NCBI GenBank assembly: GCA_964345035.1 | Contig: CAYFPO010000001.1 | Span: 62,001-126,000 of the forward strand | Reading direction: 5' to 3' | DNA: 64,000 nucleotides | Source of the DNA: CAYFPO01 sp964345035 | Lineage (GTDB): Bacteria; Fidelibacterota; Marinisomatia; SCGC-AAA003-L08; GCA-002704045 | Part shown: positions 21,601 through 30,908 of the stretch, piece after piece | How the letters are laid out: each line of letters opens with the position of its first letter | How positions within the stretch are numbered: position 1 is the stretch's first letter | Made by a program: the position numbers and the translations under genes | Notes under the pieces: model-generated | The model's input: the letters and a program-made list of their open reading frames with translations, nothing else | What the model was told of the DNA's origin: nothing | The model's database searches: none

Positions 21601-21978
21601 ACATATACAGATATTGAAAATGGCTGGGTTGGTGTAGGCAACATAGATTCAGACCCCTTATTCACTGATCCGGTAAACGGAGATTTTACTTTGCAGCCCA
21701 ACTCCCCCTGTATAGATGCGGGTGACCCAACATCCCCCTTAGACCCTGATGGTACCGTTGTAGATATGGGTGCGTACTTTTTTGATCAGGGAGTTGGGTG
21801 CAGTGATCTATTGGGCGATCTGAATTGGGATGAATCTGTAGATATACTGGATGTGGTCCTGCTTGTCGGGTGCATTCTTGAAATGGAAGACAACTGTAAT
21901 TGTGGCGACCTCAATGGAGATGAAAATATTGATGTGCTGGATGTGGTTTTGTTGGTAAATATAATTTTAGAAGGTTAA
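18631..21978 (+). CDS. Secreted right-handed beta-helix protein with C-terminal dockerin pair
   Basis: 1115 residues from ATG 18631, chosen because AAAGGAG precedes it; a GTG at 18601 is possible but has no ribosome site. The first 34 residues are polar, unusual before a signal anchor, followed by a hydrophobic segment (WLKFIILFLFFNFHSAFS). The body consists of many GGGIY-type parallel beta-helix coils, as in polymorphic outer membrane or pectate-lyase-like proteins, in three blocks. The last two blocks open with a DUF1565-like phrase (GLTSDDPFKTIENA, GLTMDDPLLTIHTA). Two dockerin repeats (GDLNWDESVDILDVVLL, GDLNGDENIDVLDVVLL) end the protein. Probably surface-attached; no catalytic residues can be assigned. 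Confidence 0.8.
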   Translation: MKQHKNNKCSGASLSDGQDLLIVQWLFEKSHYKIIWLKFIILFLFFNFHSAFSTTLHVPDDYPTIQEGIDFSENGDTVLVAPGMYVENINYNGKSIVVTSSGGALSTIIDGDQEDSVVIIESGEDSTTVLSGFTIKNGYSWPGWSGSTEDYKGGGIKVYDSRPILKDLIILDNFANSPAWEFPNCGGGISCASSEGVLIQNVIVKNNETYGTFSGGGGICVFDATVEIENALIEDNIGNFFLGGGIYSEFGSNLTVRNSIIRNNSSGNGGGIYHSNGSLSLTDVIIEQNAGDSGGGGLRIGGGDIDFENVTITGNTAQYGGGLYVSCDNFNMKNSRIHSNYSNIGGGIYFSGGNNYIFDPIDRSSIYTNSASTGRDLYANESLFIEMVLDTFTVLIPDDTYATPIDNFTFDIQNLIYETIAADLYVAVDGDDNNSGLTSDDPFKTIENALTFIESDSLNPYNIYLADGVYGPSTNGEEFPIYLKSYISLIGESVNSTILDGENTTDGVILGFHQNLPALENITIRNASSNYGGGIYCINTDLNMENINIYNCSAYHGGGIRLSQSQVNAVNLEITNCSAQDRGGAIYITSDTGSIFTDGVISGNSAGNGGGIFCANQSEFYNYQITENTAVEYGGGIYIVETYDHTLLSNCIINYNNAGKYGGGMYSNHWANPILENTDFLFNSAGTSGGGIFCNYTSPEFDSENRCTIYGNTAPRGMDIFGDFTGSNVMVAFLDTFSTTLPTTDFYAKPVNKIELNILHGLEELVNSDLYVSSDGDDSNSGLTMDDPLLTIHTAYSKIFADSLNPHTIFINEGLYSSEITGELFPIYPISYTTLSGESSNETKLDAGNHSNVILINEVDGIILKDVTIQHGNSTYGGGIYCYKSNPVLENLIIRENYAVYGGGIMLYGSDPIITLTEISNNLAINGGGVYSYYYSEPVFEHVTVVNNSAEINGGIFNNQNSYYLTISNSILWNDGDEISGSGSEETITVTYTDIENGWVGVGNIDSDPLFTDPVNGDFTLQPNSPCIDAGDPTSPLDPDGTVVDMGAYFFDQGVGCSDLLGDLNWDESVDILDVVLLVGCILEMEDNCNCGDLNGDENIDVLDVVLLVNIILEG

Positions 21979-22061
21979 TAATAGTAGTAAATAATTTTGG
22001 TTAACTAAATCCTTAACCAGTGTTCTGATTATAATTATATCTTAATTATGGAGTTAAAACT

Positions 22062-23168
22062 ATGAAAATGAAACTAAAATTTAAATTACTGATTATTAAC
22101 GTTATTATACTTTCCCGTCTATTTTCACAATGTGAGGATATTACCGATTATTCTGATTGTATGACTGATCCAGAATGTGAATGGGATTCTGATTGCCTTT
22201 TATGCTACGAGACTATGAATCCAGTTTGTCCAGACGATAGTTTTCTGGATATGGATGAATGGCCTGGACCAGGTCCCGGCTATCCCGATCCATTTTTAAA
22301 CGCATATTGTGATGAAACTTCTATATATGTGGAGAGTAATGGTATGCCTAATTTCAATTTTATTCAAATGACCCCTCATGAACTTGAAATTCAGAATTGG
22401 AATTGGGTATTACCCAGGTTCCCCATCTATCAAGATGTTATTACTTCCATCACTGATGGAGGTGGTCCACCCACAGAATGCGAAACAACTCCACAACTGG
22501 GTATGTTGGGGATTGCAGTGAATGGAATGCCTTTTTTTGGTCCCACCGAAGGTCCGTTCCCTGATCCCTATGGTGATCCTATATATAATGATATCACTGA
22601 TTATTGTATGGGTCATACTGCAGAATTAGGTGTGTACCATCATCATTCAATGCTCACAGAATGCCTTTCACTTAGCTGGACAGAGGGGGAACCATCTCCA
22701 ATACTTGGATATGCTGCAGATGGGTTCCCCATTTATGGTCCATTTGGTTGTTTAGATTCTGAATGCAACGAGGTTGTAGAATTTCAAAGCAGCTATGAAC
22801 AAATAGCAGATCCCACCAATTGTGCATTTGATGCGTTTGAATATGTGGATCAGGATAATCCTGTGTATTTAGACGAATGCAATGGACGATTTGGACCTGA
22901 TGGAGATTATAGATATCATACCACCGAAACATTCCCGTATATCATCGGATGTTTTCATGGTATCCCGGACGAGGGAGCCGACAGCGGTGGAGAAGATTAC
23001 GATTTGGGGGATGTCAATTTTGATAGCATAATTAATATTTTAGATGTAATTCATACTATTAACATCATATTGGAATCCAGTCAGAATCATTACGCTGATA
23101 TGAATGAAGATTGTACTGTAGATATACTGGATATCGTCCTTATCGTGAATATCATCCTCGGCAATTAA
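22062..23168 (+). CDS. Secreted YHYH-domain protein with C-terminal dockerin pair
   Basis: 368 residues with a signal peptide ending near LFSQ and a Cys-rich start (CEDITDYSDCMTDPECEW). The central YHYH domain shows GVYHHHSMLTEC and ILGYAADGFPIYGPFG, hallmark phrases of that family, whose His residues suggest metal binding. Two dockerin-like repeats end the chain (GDVNFDSIINILDVIHT, ADMNEDCTVDILDIVLI). A GGAG ribosome site precedes the ATG. It is one of four consecutive exported proteins sharing the same tail. Biochemical activity of YHYH proteins is not established. Confidence 0.8.
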   Translation: MKMKLKFKLLIINVIILSRLFSQCEDITDYSDCMTDPECEWDSDCLLCYETMNPVCPDDSFLDMDEWPGPGPGYPDPFLNAYCDETSIYVESNGMPNFNFIQMTPHELEIQNWNWVLPRFPIYQDVITSITDGGGPPTECETTPQLGMLGIAVNGMPFFGPTEGPFPDPYGDPIYNDITDYCMGHTAELGVYHHHSMLTECLSLSWTEGEPSPILGYAADGFPIYGPFGCLDSECNEVVEFQSSYEQIADPTNCAFDAFEYVDQDNPVYLDECNGRFGPDGDYRYHTTETFPYIIGCFHGIPDEGADSGGEDYDLGDVNFDSIINILDVIHTINIILESSQNHYADMNEDCTVDILDIVLIVNIILGN

Positions 23169-23330
23169 TTCTTATATAATTTTCCTTTTCACTTTTAGTT
23201 TATCACGAATAATTATTCTCAATTACCTGTTTTATTCTGTTACATGTTGTTATAGGCAAAACTGATTAAATTCCTGTAATTTTCCTGGCTGGGTAAATAT
23301 TAGTATTTATGGAATTTAAATTGTATTATT

Positions 23331-25382
23331 ATGAATAGAATTATCTTAAATGTCAGGAAGATATTTTCCGTAGTAATCATTGGCGGTTTGTTGATTTGCA
23401 GTGAATCTCCGCAAATGGAAGACAGATTTTTATTCTGTCTGCAGTCCACAGAAGATGTATTGGAATTAACTTTAACTGATCGTGGTCCCTCCACGGGAAT
23501 CCCTCATTTTGATGAATGGATTGCTGCACAACTAGTGAATAATATTGAGCCCTGGCTTCCCACCGCTCTGCCTACAGATCATTCTGGTGATGTATATCTG
23601 AATCGAATCTACCGGCTAATAATTTCTGAAGAAAACAGGAATTCCATTACCAGTATCCGCAATGACCTGGAGCAATTTTCATTTATACATTCTACCGAAC
23701 CTGAATATATTCGTGAACCATTTTATACTCCCAACGATCCTATGTATTCCAATCAGTGGTTTTTACCGCAGGTTAATGCAAATAATGCATGGGAATTCTG
23801 GAACATCCCAGGTGGCGATTACCCTGGTGACAGCAATGTAATGCTTGCCTCGGTGGATACCGGTGTTGATTGGGATCATCCTGACTTGGTGAACAACCTT
23901 TGGCAAAATCTTGGTGAGGATGCAGATGGCGACGGACATACCATTGAATATATTGATGGGAGTTGGGTACTGGACCCCGGGGATATCAACCTTATTGATG
24001 ATGATAACTGGGATGGTGATCCTGCATCTCTGATAGATGATCTCATCGGCTGGGATTTTTCCGGTTGGAACGGTGATCAAGACAATGATCCAATTCCCAA
24101 AACTGGTGTATCGCCTTACTCAACATGGTCTCACGGAACCCATGTAGCGGGGTTACTAGCTGCCAGTACGGATAATAATACCGGCGTTGCATCTACTGCC
24201 TATAACTGTAATATTATGAGCGTAAAAGTATCTCGGGAACAGCAGACGGGCACGCCTTATGTTACAGAAGGATATTCCGGAATACTATATGCAGCCCAGG
24301 CAGGTCATTTTTCCGGAGGATTTACCATTATAAACAATAGCTGGGGTGGTGTAGGATACAGTAACTATGAACAGGATGTCATTGATGTATCACACAATAT
24401 TTACAATGCAGTAATATTTGCAGCAGCAGGTAATGGTGAAGGTGGTGAGCTGTATGGTACGCTGTACCCCGCAAGTTATGAGTATATGATTTCTGTAACT
24501 GCTTTGGGTACAAATGACAATTGGAATCATTGGGCAAATTACCATGAATCTGTGGATCTTGCATCTCCGGGTGAAAATATCAGAAGCACTATTGTGGGAA
24601 ATTATGCATCATGGACGGGAACCTCCATGGCAACTCCGGTTGCAGCAAGCTGTGCGGGATTACTTCAATCCTATTATCCTGAATGGACAGCTGAACATTT
24701 GGAAACCATGATAGTAGCCACTGCAGATCCGGTTATTTATGAGATAAACTCAGAACCGTATTTGGAAGATTTACTGGGGCAGGGTCGTGTTGATATCCTG
24801 CAGGCTATATCTGTTGGATTATATCCCAAACTGGAAATTGCGGGCTACGATCTGTATATTGAAAATGATACAGATGGCCAATTGAACCCTGGAGAAGAAG
24901 GACATCTATGGCTCATTTTATTCAACCATGAGGATTGGGGTGATGCATTTGATATTACTGGATACATTTCCGTGGAATCAGCAGACGTGGAAATAATTCT
25001 TGATAATTCAGATTTTCCTGATCTGGCTGCCGGTGAAGCAGGATTGAATGAAACTGTACCGTTTGTTTTCACTCTGGATGCTGATTTTAATAGCGATACT
25101 ATATCCTTTACAATCACCATTAATTCCAATGAATATGGAACAACACAGTATGAATCGGATTTATATCTCACATTACCAGTGACTCTGGATATAGTAATTC
25201 CCGGAGATATGAATAACGATGAATTCGTAGATGTACTGGATGTAATTACCTTTGTGAATATCATTCTGGATGAATTAGAAGTAACGGAATATCACTGGCA
25301 GGCAGGAGATCTGAATGATGACAGTTCATTGGATATATTGGACATCATACTTATTGTAAATTTAATTTTGACTAATAATTGA
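23331..25382 (+). CDS. Secreted subtilisin-like serine protease (S8) with C-terminal dockerin pair
   Basis: 683 residues. N-terminal hydrophobic signal, then a propeptide of about 120 residues. The catalytic triad is intact: Asp176 in SVDTGVD, His268 in WSHGTHVAG and Ser432 in GTSMATPVAA; the oxyanion Asn lies in NNSWGG. A beta-sandwich linker (about residues 500-615) leads to two dockerin repeats (GDMNNDEFVDVLDVITF, GDLNDDSSLDILDIILI). It probably degrades extracellular protein while bound at the cell surface. The M6 protease gene follows after 7 bases, suggesting joint expression for peptide scavenging. Confidence 0.92.
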   Translation: MNRIILNVRKIFSVVIIGGLLICSESPQMEDRFLFCLQSTEDVLELTLTDRGPSTGIPHFDEWIAAQLVNNIEPWLPTALPTDHSGDVYLNRIYRLIISEENRNSITSIRNDLEQFSFIHSTEPEYIREPFYTPNDPMYSNQWFLPQVNANNAWEFWNIPGGDYPGDSNVMLASVDTGVDWDHPDLVNNLWQNLGEDADGDGHTIEYIDGSWVLDPGDINLIDDDNWDGDPASLIDDLIGWDFSGWNGDQDNDPIPKTGVSPYSTWSHGTHVAGLLAASTDNNTGVASTAYNCNIMSVKVSREQQTGTPYVTEGYSGILYAAQAGHFSGGFTIINNSWGGVGYSNYEQDVIDVSHNIYNAVIFAAAGNGEGGELYGTLYPASYEYMISVTALGTNDNWNHWANYHESVDLASPGENIRSTIVGNYASWTGTSMATPVAASCAGLLQSYYPEWTAEHLETMIVATADPVIYEINSEPYLEDLLGQGRVDILQAISVGLYPKLEIAGYDLYIENDTDGQLNPGEEGHLWLILFNHEDWGDAFDITGYISVESADVEIILDNSDFPDLAAGEAGLNETVPFVFTLDADFNSDTISFTITINSNEYGTTQYESDLYLTLPVTLDIVIPGDMNNDEFVDVLDVITFVNIILDELEVTEYHWQAGDLNDDSSLDILDIILIVNLILTNN

Positions 25383-25389
25383 GGAATAA

Positions 25390-28300
25390 ATGAAACTATT
25401 TTTAAAAACAATTTCAGGGATTTTCTTTGTCGGATATTTATATGCAATGCCGGCAAATTCTAATCCAATCATATTCACCCAACCGGATAATACAACTTTC
25501 ACCGGATATGTTAAAGGTGATGAGTGGCAGCACTGGTACGAAACTCCAGATGGTTACACGTTTAGTAAGGATGAATACGGAAATTGGGTATATGTAAGGG
25601 CTTTTTCAAAGGGAAAATATGAATATACAGACATACCTGTTGCTGATGGATTACATCCCAGAGTTTTTTCTGATATCTCTAAGCATATAAAACCTGAAAG
25701 AAAATTTCCTGGACCTTTGGAAAATGTTCCAAATCTGAATGATATTTCCAGAACGGAATTTAAAATTCCCATGCTCCTTGTGGAATTTTTTGACCTGGAA
25801 GCAAGTATAGACATCCAGAATTTTGATGATATGATGAACATGGAAAACTATGAATCTTCACAAGGTGTGACAGGGAGTTTTAATGATTATTATCAGGAAA
25901 TCTCCTATGGTGAATTTGATCCAATGACTATGGTTTCCGGTTGGTATATGGCAGCAGAAAGTTATACTGTATATGGTTCGGGTGCTCCAAATGGCTGGGA
26001 TAAAGTACGGGAAATGATCCGTGACGCTGTAGATGAATCATGTGATGCCGGTATGGATTGGTCAGTATATGATAATGATGGTAATGGTTCCGTAGATGCG
26101 CTGAATGTTGTACATGCTGGAGTAGGAGCTGAAGAAGGCGGTAATGAAATATATATCTGGTCACATTCCTGGCAATTGGGACCGTATGCAACCTCCTGTA
26201 ATGGAGTGACAATCAACAATTATGTGATTCAACCGGAACGTACTAATATGTCAGGTGGTGGGATGGTTCACATTGGTGTATTCGCTCACGAATTTGGTCA
26301 CGCGTTGGGGCTCCCTGATCTTTATGATACGGATTATTCATCCCCCGGTATTGGCAATTGGGGTTTAATGTCCGGTGGTTCGTGGGGAGGTGATGGAGGC
26401 TCACCTTGGTATCCTGTTCATATGGTTGCCTGGGGTAAGTATAAATTGGGATGGGTGGATCCTGTTATTGTGGATGAACCGATCATTACACACATATTTG
26501 AAAATGTTGAAGAGAATCCTGTTATCTATAAAATGGATGGGATTGGTGATGAAGATGAATATTTTCTATTTGAAAATAGACAGAAACTCCTGTATGATCA
26601 AAATTTACCGTACCATGGACTACTCATTTGGCATATTGACGATAACTTATCAGGGAACTCAAATGATTGGCACCGCAGAGTGGATCTTGAGCAGGCAGAT
26701 GGATATTACCATTTGAATACCAATGGAAACAGTGGAGACCCGGGAGACCCATATCCCGGCTACTCAGGTAATACCACATTTGCCTTTGATGCTGAACCCA
26801 ATTCAATTTATTATAATGGTGATCCATCCGGGATAAGTGTTGTGGATATAGGCGTAGAAGACGGATTGGTATCTGCAACTTTCCGAAATATTCCAACCCT
26901 GTCAACTGGAGAATTTACCATAACGGAAGTCTCCGGTGACGGAGATGCAATAATCAATCCAGGTGAAACTGGAGATATTTCAATTGAGTTATTTAATCCA
27001 TCAAATGATCCTGTGATGAACCTGATTGGAATACCCTCAACCAATGATGAATTCATATCCGTTAATACTTTTGAGGTTTCCTTCCCGGATTTGGACCCGC
27101 TGGGTAGTTCACAAATGAACGAACTTATAGAAATTGTAGTTTCTCCTGGCGCACCCTTAGGGGCACATTCAATTGAATTGTATGTGTATGGTGATTTGGA
27201 AGAAGGATATTTCGAACAAACATTACACATTGGATTTGACGTTACAATAATTCAGGCAGGATTCCCACTTGATTTGGGTAATGAAGTTATTTCTTCACCG
27301 GCTATAGTGGAATTTGAATATGGAGGAAATGGATATGCACTTCTCTATTGTGACAATAATGGATTGGTGAACTTAATCGCAAATGACGGATCATCCATTT
27401 GGGATTCACCATTTGATATCGGAAACGAGATCTGGGGTGCACCGGCAGTTGCAGATATAGATAATGACACCGAACCGGAATTTGTGATTACATCCAAAAG
27501 TAAAGAATTATTTGTACTGGATATATTTGGGAATCAGGAATCTTATTTTGATGCAGGTCAGTTTTTGACTGCCACACCTGCAATTGGGAATGTAGATGAA
27601 GACAGTGAACTGGAAATTGTCTTTGGTTCCATGTCCAGCTCTGGAAAAGTTTTTGCATTGAATCACGATGGTACTACGGTTGATGGTTTTCCGGTTCAAT
27701 TAAATGAAAAAATCTGGGTAGGTGCCTCACTTGTTGATTTGGAGGGTGATGGTATGGAGGAGATAATTGTTGGTACGGATTCAGGGAATTTGTATGTGAT
27801 CAATCACGATGGCAGTGTTCAAGCCGGGTTTCCCATTGATACCGGCAGCAATATTAGATCTGCACCTTCCACAGGAATTTTTAATGATGGTAATGAAATA
27901 ATGTTTTTCTTTGGGAATGATGCAGGCGAATTTTATGGAATTAGTTCTACAGGTGATATCAGTTTTATTGTAAATACAGGTGAAATAATCAGATCCTCCC
28001 CGTCACTTGTGGAAGATGGCGAGAATACATATATATTCTTCACTACTGAGAATAATACAATTCACGCAGTGGATGTTAATGGATTTTATCTCCCCGGATG
28101 GCCTATTAACACCGGACAGGAATTGAAATCTTCATGTACATTTTCAGATTTGGATGGCAATGAATCCCCGGAAGTAATTGTAGCCGCACGGAACGGGAAT
28201 CTATTGGTGTATAAACTGAACGGAGATTCCTATGATCAGTTTCCATTGAATTTAGAAAGAACAATAGAAAATACACCACTGACCGGTGATATTGATGGAG

Positions 28301-28638
28301 ATGGAGATTTAGAAATTATTACCGGTGAATCTTTGGGAATTTCAGTGATAGATGTGAAATCATCCGGATTGGTTTCGCCCTGGAATATGTTTCGGGGTAA
28401 TCCACTCAGAAACGGGACATTTTATGCGGTTAATACAGAACTATGTGAAAACCCTGAATCCGGCGACCTGAACTGTGATGACAGCTCTGATATCCTGGAT
28501 ATAGTTATACTCGTTGATTTTATACTTGAAGAAGCATTGCCATCTGGTCAGGAATTTTTTTCCGCTGATTTGAATGGAGATGGTGCTTTGGATATTTTGG
28601 ATGTAATCTTAATTGTGAATTCAATTTTAGATTCCTGA
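25390..28638 (+). CDS. Secreted M6-type zinc metalloprotease with beta-propeller repeats and C-terminal dockerin pair
   Basis: 1082 residues with a signal peptide and the zinc site HEFGHALGLPD at residues 300-310, as in immune inhibitor A-like M6 peptidases; the following GNWGLMSGGSWGG carries the Met-turn. After a beta-sandwich linker, about residues 630-1010 hold FG-GAP/PQQ-like propeller blades (DIDNDTEPEFVITSKSKE, DLEGDGMEEIIVGTDSGN). Dockerin repeats GDLNCDDSSDILDIVIL and ADLNGDGALDILDVILI finish it. GAGGA ribosome site. Ends just before a strong terminator. Likely partner of the S8 protease upstream. Confidence 0.92.
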   Translation: MKLFLKTISGIFFVGYLYAMPANSNPIIFTQPDNTTFTGYVKGDEWQHWYETPDGYTFSKDEYGNWVYVRAFSKGKYEYTDIPVADGLHPRVFSDISKHIKPERKFPGPLENVPNLNDISRTEFKIPMLLVEFFDLEASIDIQNFDDMMNMENYESSQGVTGSFNDYYQEISYGEFDPMTMVSGWYMAAESYTVYGSGAPNGWDKVREMIRDAVDESCDAGMDWSVYDNDGNGSVDALNVVHAGVGAEEGGNEIYIWSHSWQLGPYATSCNGVTINNYVIQPERTNMSGGGMVHIGVFAHEFGHALGLPDLYDTDYSSPGIGNWGLMSGGSWGGDGGSPWYPVHMVAWGKYKLGWVDPVIVDEPIITHIFENVEENPVIYKMDGIGDEDEYFLFENRQKLLYDQNLPYHGLLIWHIDDNLSGNSNDWHRRVDLEQADGYYHLNTNGNSGDPGDPYPGYSGNTTFAFDAEPNSIYYNGDPSGISVVDIGVEDGLVSATFRNIPTLSTGEFTITEVSGDGDAIINPGETGDISIELFNPSNDPVMNLIGIPSTNDEFISVNTFEVSFPDLDPLGSSQMNELIEIVVSPGAPLGAHSIELYVYGDLEEGYFEQTLHIGFDVTIIQAGFPLDLGNEVISSPAIVEFEYGGNGYALLYCDNNGLVNLIANDGSSIWDSPFDIGNEIWGAPAVADIDNDTEPEFVITSKSKELFVLDIFGNQESYFDAGQFLTATPAIGNVDEDSELEIVFGSMSSSGKVFALNHDGTTVDGFPVQLNEKIWVGASLVDLEGDGMEEIIVGTDSGNLYVINHDGSVQAGFPIDTGSNIRSAPSTGIFNDGNEIMFFFGNDAGEFYGISSTGDISFIVNTGEIIRSSPSLVEDGENTYIFFTTENNTIHAVDVNGFYLPGWPINTGQELKSSCTFSDLDGNESPEVIVAARNGNLLVYKLNGDSYDQFPLNLERTIENTPLTGDIDGDGDLEIITGESLGISVIDVKSSGLVSPWNMFRGNPLRNGTFYAVNTELCENPESGDLNCDDSSDILDIVILVDFILEEALPSGQEFFSADLNGDGALDILDVILIVNSILDS

Positions 28639-28660
28639 TTAATTCTTTGGAATCAATTTT

Positions 28661-28690
28661 AAAAAGGGTAGTTTTTTAACTACCCTTTTT
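28661..28690 (+). terminator. Rho-independent terminator after the secreted protease genes
   Basis: A 13-bp perfect stem (28661-28673 with 28678-28690) and a 4-base loop, containing GGGTAG/CTACCC and running into Ts. It lies 22 bases after the M6 protease stop and separates the secreted cluster from the copper ATPase gene. Confidence 0.92.
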
Positions 28691-28718
28691 TGTTAAATTA
28701 CCCTAAGCTGGTAATAAA

Positions 28719-30908
28719 ATGAAATCCACTTATAGACTTGAAGGAATGCATTGTGCAGGCTGTGTTGCCACAATAGAAAAAGCATTAAACACAATTACAG
28801 GAGTCCAAAATGCAGCGGTGAACCTGCCATTGGAAAAAGTATCCATTAATTATGATGAATCAGTAACTCCCATGGAATTGCAATCTGCTGTGAAAAATGC
28901 AGGATACAAACTCCTCATCGAAGAGAAATCTTCTTCACATATAAAATCAGGTCAAAATCAATTTTCAACCAAAAAAAGACTGATATGGATTTCTGTATTT
29001 GGTATTCCATTGTTAATTTATGCAATGGTAGAGATGTTGCTCTCAATCCAAATTTCATCAACTTCAATAATTATCCAATCTGTATTAGCCACAGTGATTG
29101 TGATTTCCGGGAAAGAGTATTATTCTCTAGGTTTTAGTGCATTATTTCGATTCAAACCAGATATGAATAGTTTGGTAGCTCTGGGCACCGGTGCAGCTTT
29201 TGTTTACTCTATTTTCTCTTCTGTCAATCAGCATTTTCAATTATCAATTCCTGGCTTTGATAAATTGTATTTTGAGAGTGCTGGTATAATTCTGCTCTTT
29301 ATTACATTGGGACGTTATCTAGAAGACAGAGCTAAAGGTAAAACAACGGCAGCTCTGACAGAATTATTGGAAAATGCTCCTAGGACAGGTTGGGTGGAAA
29401 AGGATGGTAACTGGGTAGAAGTTCCTGTCGAAGATATTCCGGTAGGTACTTGGGTTCTGGTAAAACCGGGGGGACAAATTCCTGTAGATGGAATTGTAAT
29501 GGAAGGTCATTCCTACGTAGATGAATCTGCCATTACAGGTGAATCCCTCCCTGTTGAAAAACAGACCGGTGATAATGTTTTGGGTGCAACAATAAATTCC
29601 AATGGTCAATTGATTATTCAGGCAGAAACTTTGGGAAGTGAAACTATTTATGGCAGAATTATTAAACTCGTGGAAGAAGCCCAAACGAGTAAAGCACCTA
29701 TCCAAAATCTTGTGGATAGAGTAGCTGCTGTATTTGTTCCAATTGTCTGTCTTCTCGCAGTTATAAGCAGTGGAGTCTGGTTTGCTTCGGGACAATCTCT
29801 GTTTTTCAGCATGAATATCCTGATTTCGGTCCTGATTATTGCCTGTCCCTGTGCTCTGGGATTGGCAACACCTACAGCCATAGTTGTTGGAACCGGATTG
29901 GCTGCAGAAAAAGGAATCCATTTCAAATCAGCAGAAGTTTTACAAAATGTCCACAAAATGGATGCAATCGTTCTTGATAAAACCGGCACTCTGACCACTG
30001 GTAAAATGGCGGTCTCCGATACCTATTCCAATAGAACAGAGAATGATTTTCTGGAAGTTTTATGTTCACTGGAAACCACATCGGAACATCCATTTGCAGA
30101 CGCAATTTTGGAATATGGAAAAAACAAAGACATATCCCATCCTAAGTGCAAAGACTTTGAAGCCATTCCGGGAAAGGGAATTATCGGTACAATAGAAGGT
30201 CAAACCGTATGTGCCGGTACACTTCAATTTTTGAAAACCGAAAACATTCGCATCCCTGGTGAAATTCCAGATAGAGATTTAATGTTACGCCGACAAGGTA
30301 AATCTGTAATTCACTGTGCTTCAGGTGAATCCTGGATTGGATTGTTAGCTATTGAGGACAGCATAAAACCGGAAGCAGAACCACTCATATATCAATTACA
30401 AAAACGAAACTTGGAAATATGGATGGTTACCGGTGACCATCAGGTGACTGCAGATCAAACTGCCCATACTTTGGGTCTAAAAAATGTGGTTGCGGAAGTA
30501 CTCCCAAATCAAAAATCTGATGTGGTCAAGGATCTTCAGAGCAAAGGGAAAATTGTAGCAATGGTGGGTGATGGTATCAATGATGCGCCGGCTATTGCAC
30601 AGGCAGATATCGGTATATCCATCGGTTCCGGAACAGATGTAGCAATTGAGACTTCTGACCTAGTTTTGATCAATCAGAAAATTGACAGCATACCAACTGC
30701 ATTTGATTTAAGCAAAACGATCATTACTAAAATAAAACAAAATCTTTTCTGGGCCTTTGCATACAATATTATTGGAATTCCCATTGCAATGGGGATTTTA
30801 TATCCTTTCAATGGATATCTACTACAACCTATGGTTGCGGGAGCGGCTATGGCTTTGTCATCAGTCAGTGTGGTTGGGAATACACTGCTTTTAAAAAGAA
30901 AAAATTAA
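28719..30908 (+). CDS. copA: Copper-exporting P1B-type ATPase
   Basis: 729 residues. One N-terminal heavy-metal-associated domain with GMHCAGC (residues 9-15), then eight expected membrane helices. The transport motif CPC is at 376-378, the phosphorylated Asp420 is in DKTGTLT, the TGES loop is near 273, and the hinge GDGINDAPA is near the end. The last helices carry YNIIGIP and MALSSVSVVGN, which match Cu(I)-selective pumps of the CopA type. It pumps Cu+ out of the cytoplasm. Single gene; no chaperone or CueR-like regulator is adjacent. Confidence 0.93.
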   Translation: MKSTYRLEGMHCAGCVATIEKALNTITGVQNAAVNLPLEKVSINYDESVTPMELQSAVKNAGYKLLIEEKSSSHIKSGQNQFSTKKRLIWISVFGIPLLIYAMVEMLLSIQISSTSIIIQSVLATVIVISGKEYYSLGFSALFRFKPDMNSLVALGTGAAFVYSIFSSVNQHFQLSIPGFDKLYFESAGIILLFITLGRYLEDRAKGKTTAALTELLENAPRTGWVEKDGNWVEVPVEDIPVGTWVLVKPGGQIPVDGIVMEGHSYVDESAITGESLPVEKQTGDNVLGATINSNGQLIIQAETLGSETIYGRIIKLVEEAQTSKAPIQNLVDRVAAVFVPIVCLLAVISSGVWFASGQSLFFSMNILISVLIIACPCALGLATPTAIVVGTGLAAEKGIHFKSAEVLQNVHKMDAIVLDKTGTLTTGKMAVSDTYSNRTENDFLEVLCSLETTSEHPFADAILEYGKNKDISHPKCKDFEAIPGKGIIGTIEGQTVCAGTLQFLKTENIRIPGEIPDRDLMLRRQGKSVIHCASGESWIGLLAIEDSIKPEAEPLIYQLQKRNLEIWMVTGDHQVTADQTAHTLGLKNVVAEVLPNQKSDVVKDLQSKGKIVAMVGDGINDAPAIAQADIGISIGSGTDVAIETSDLVLINQKIDSIPTAFDLSKTIITKIKQNLFWAFAYNIIGIPIAMGILYPFNGYLLQPMVAGAAMALSSVSVVGNTLLLKRKN

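Noticed and set aside
29364..29921. 185-residue minus-strand ORF
   Set aside because: Antisense shadow of copA, whose conserved P-type ATPase motifs fix the coding strand.
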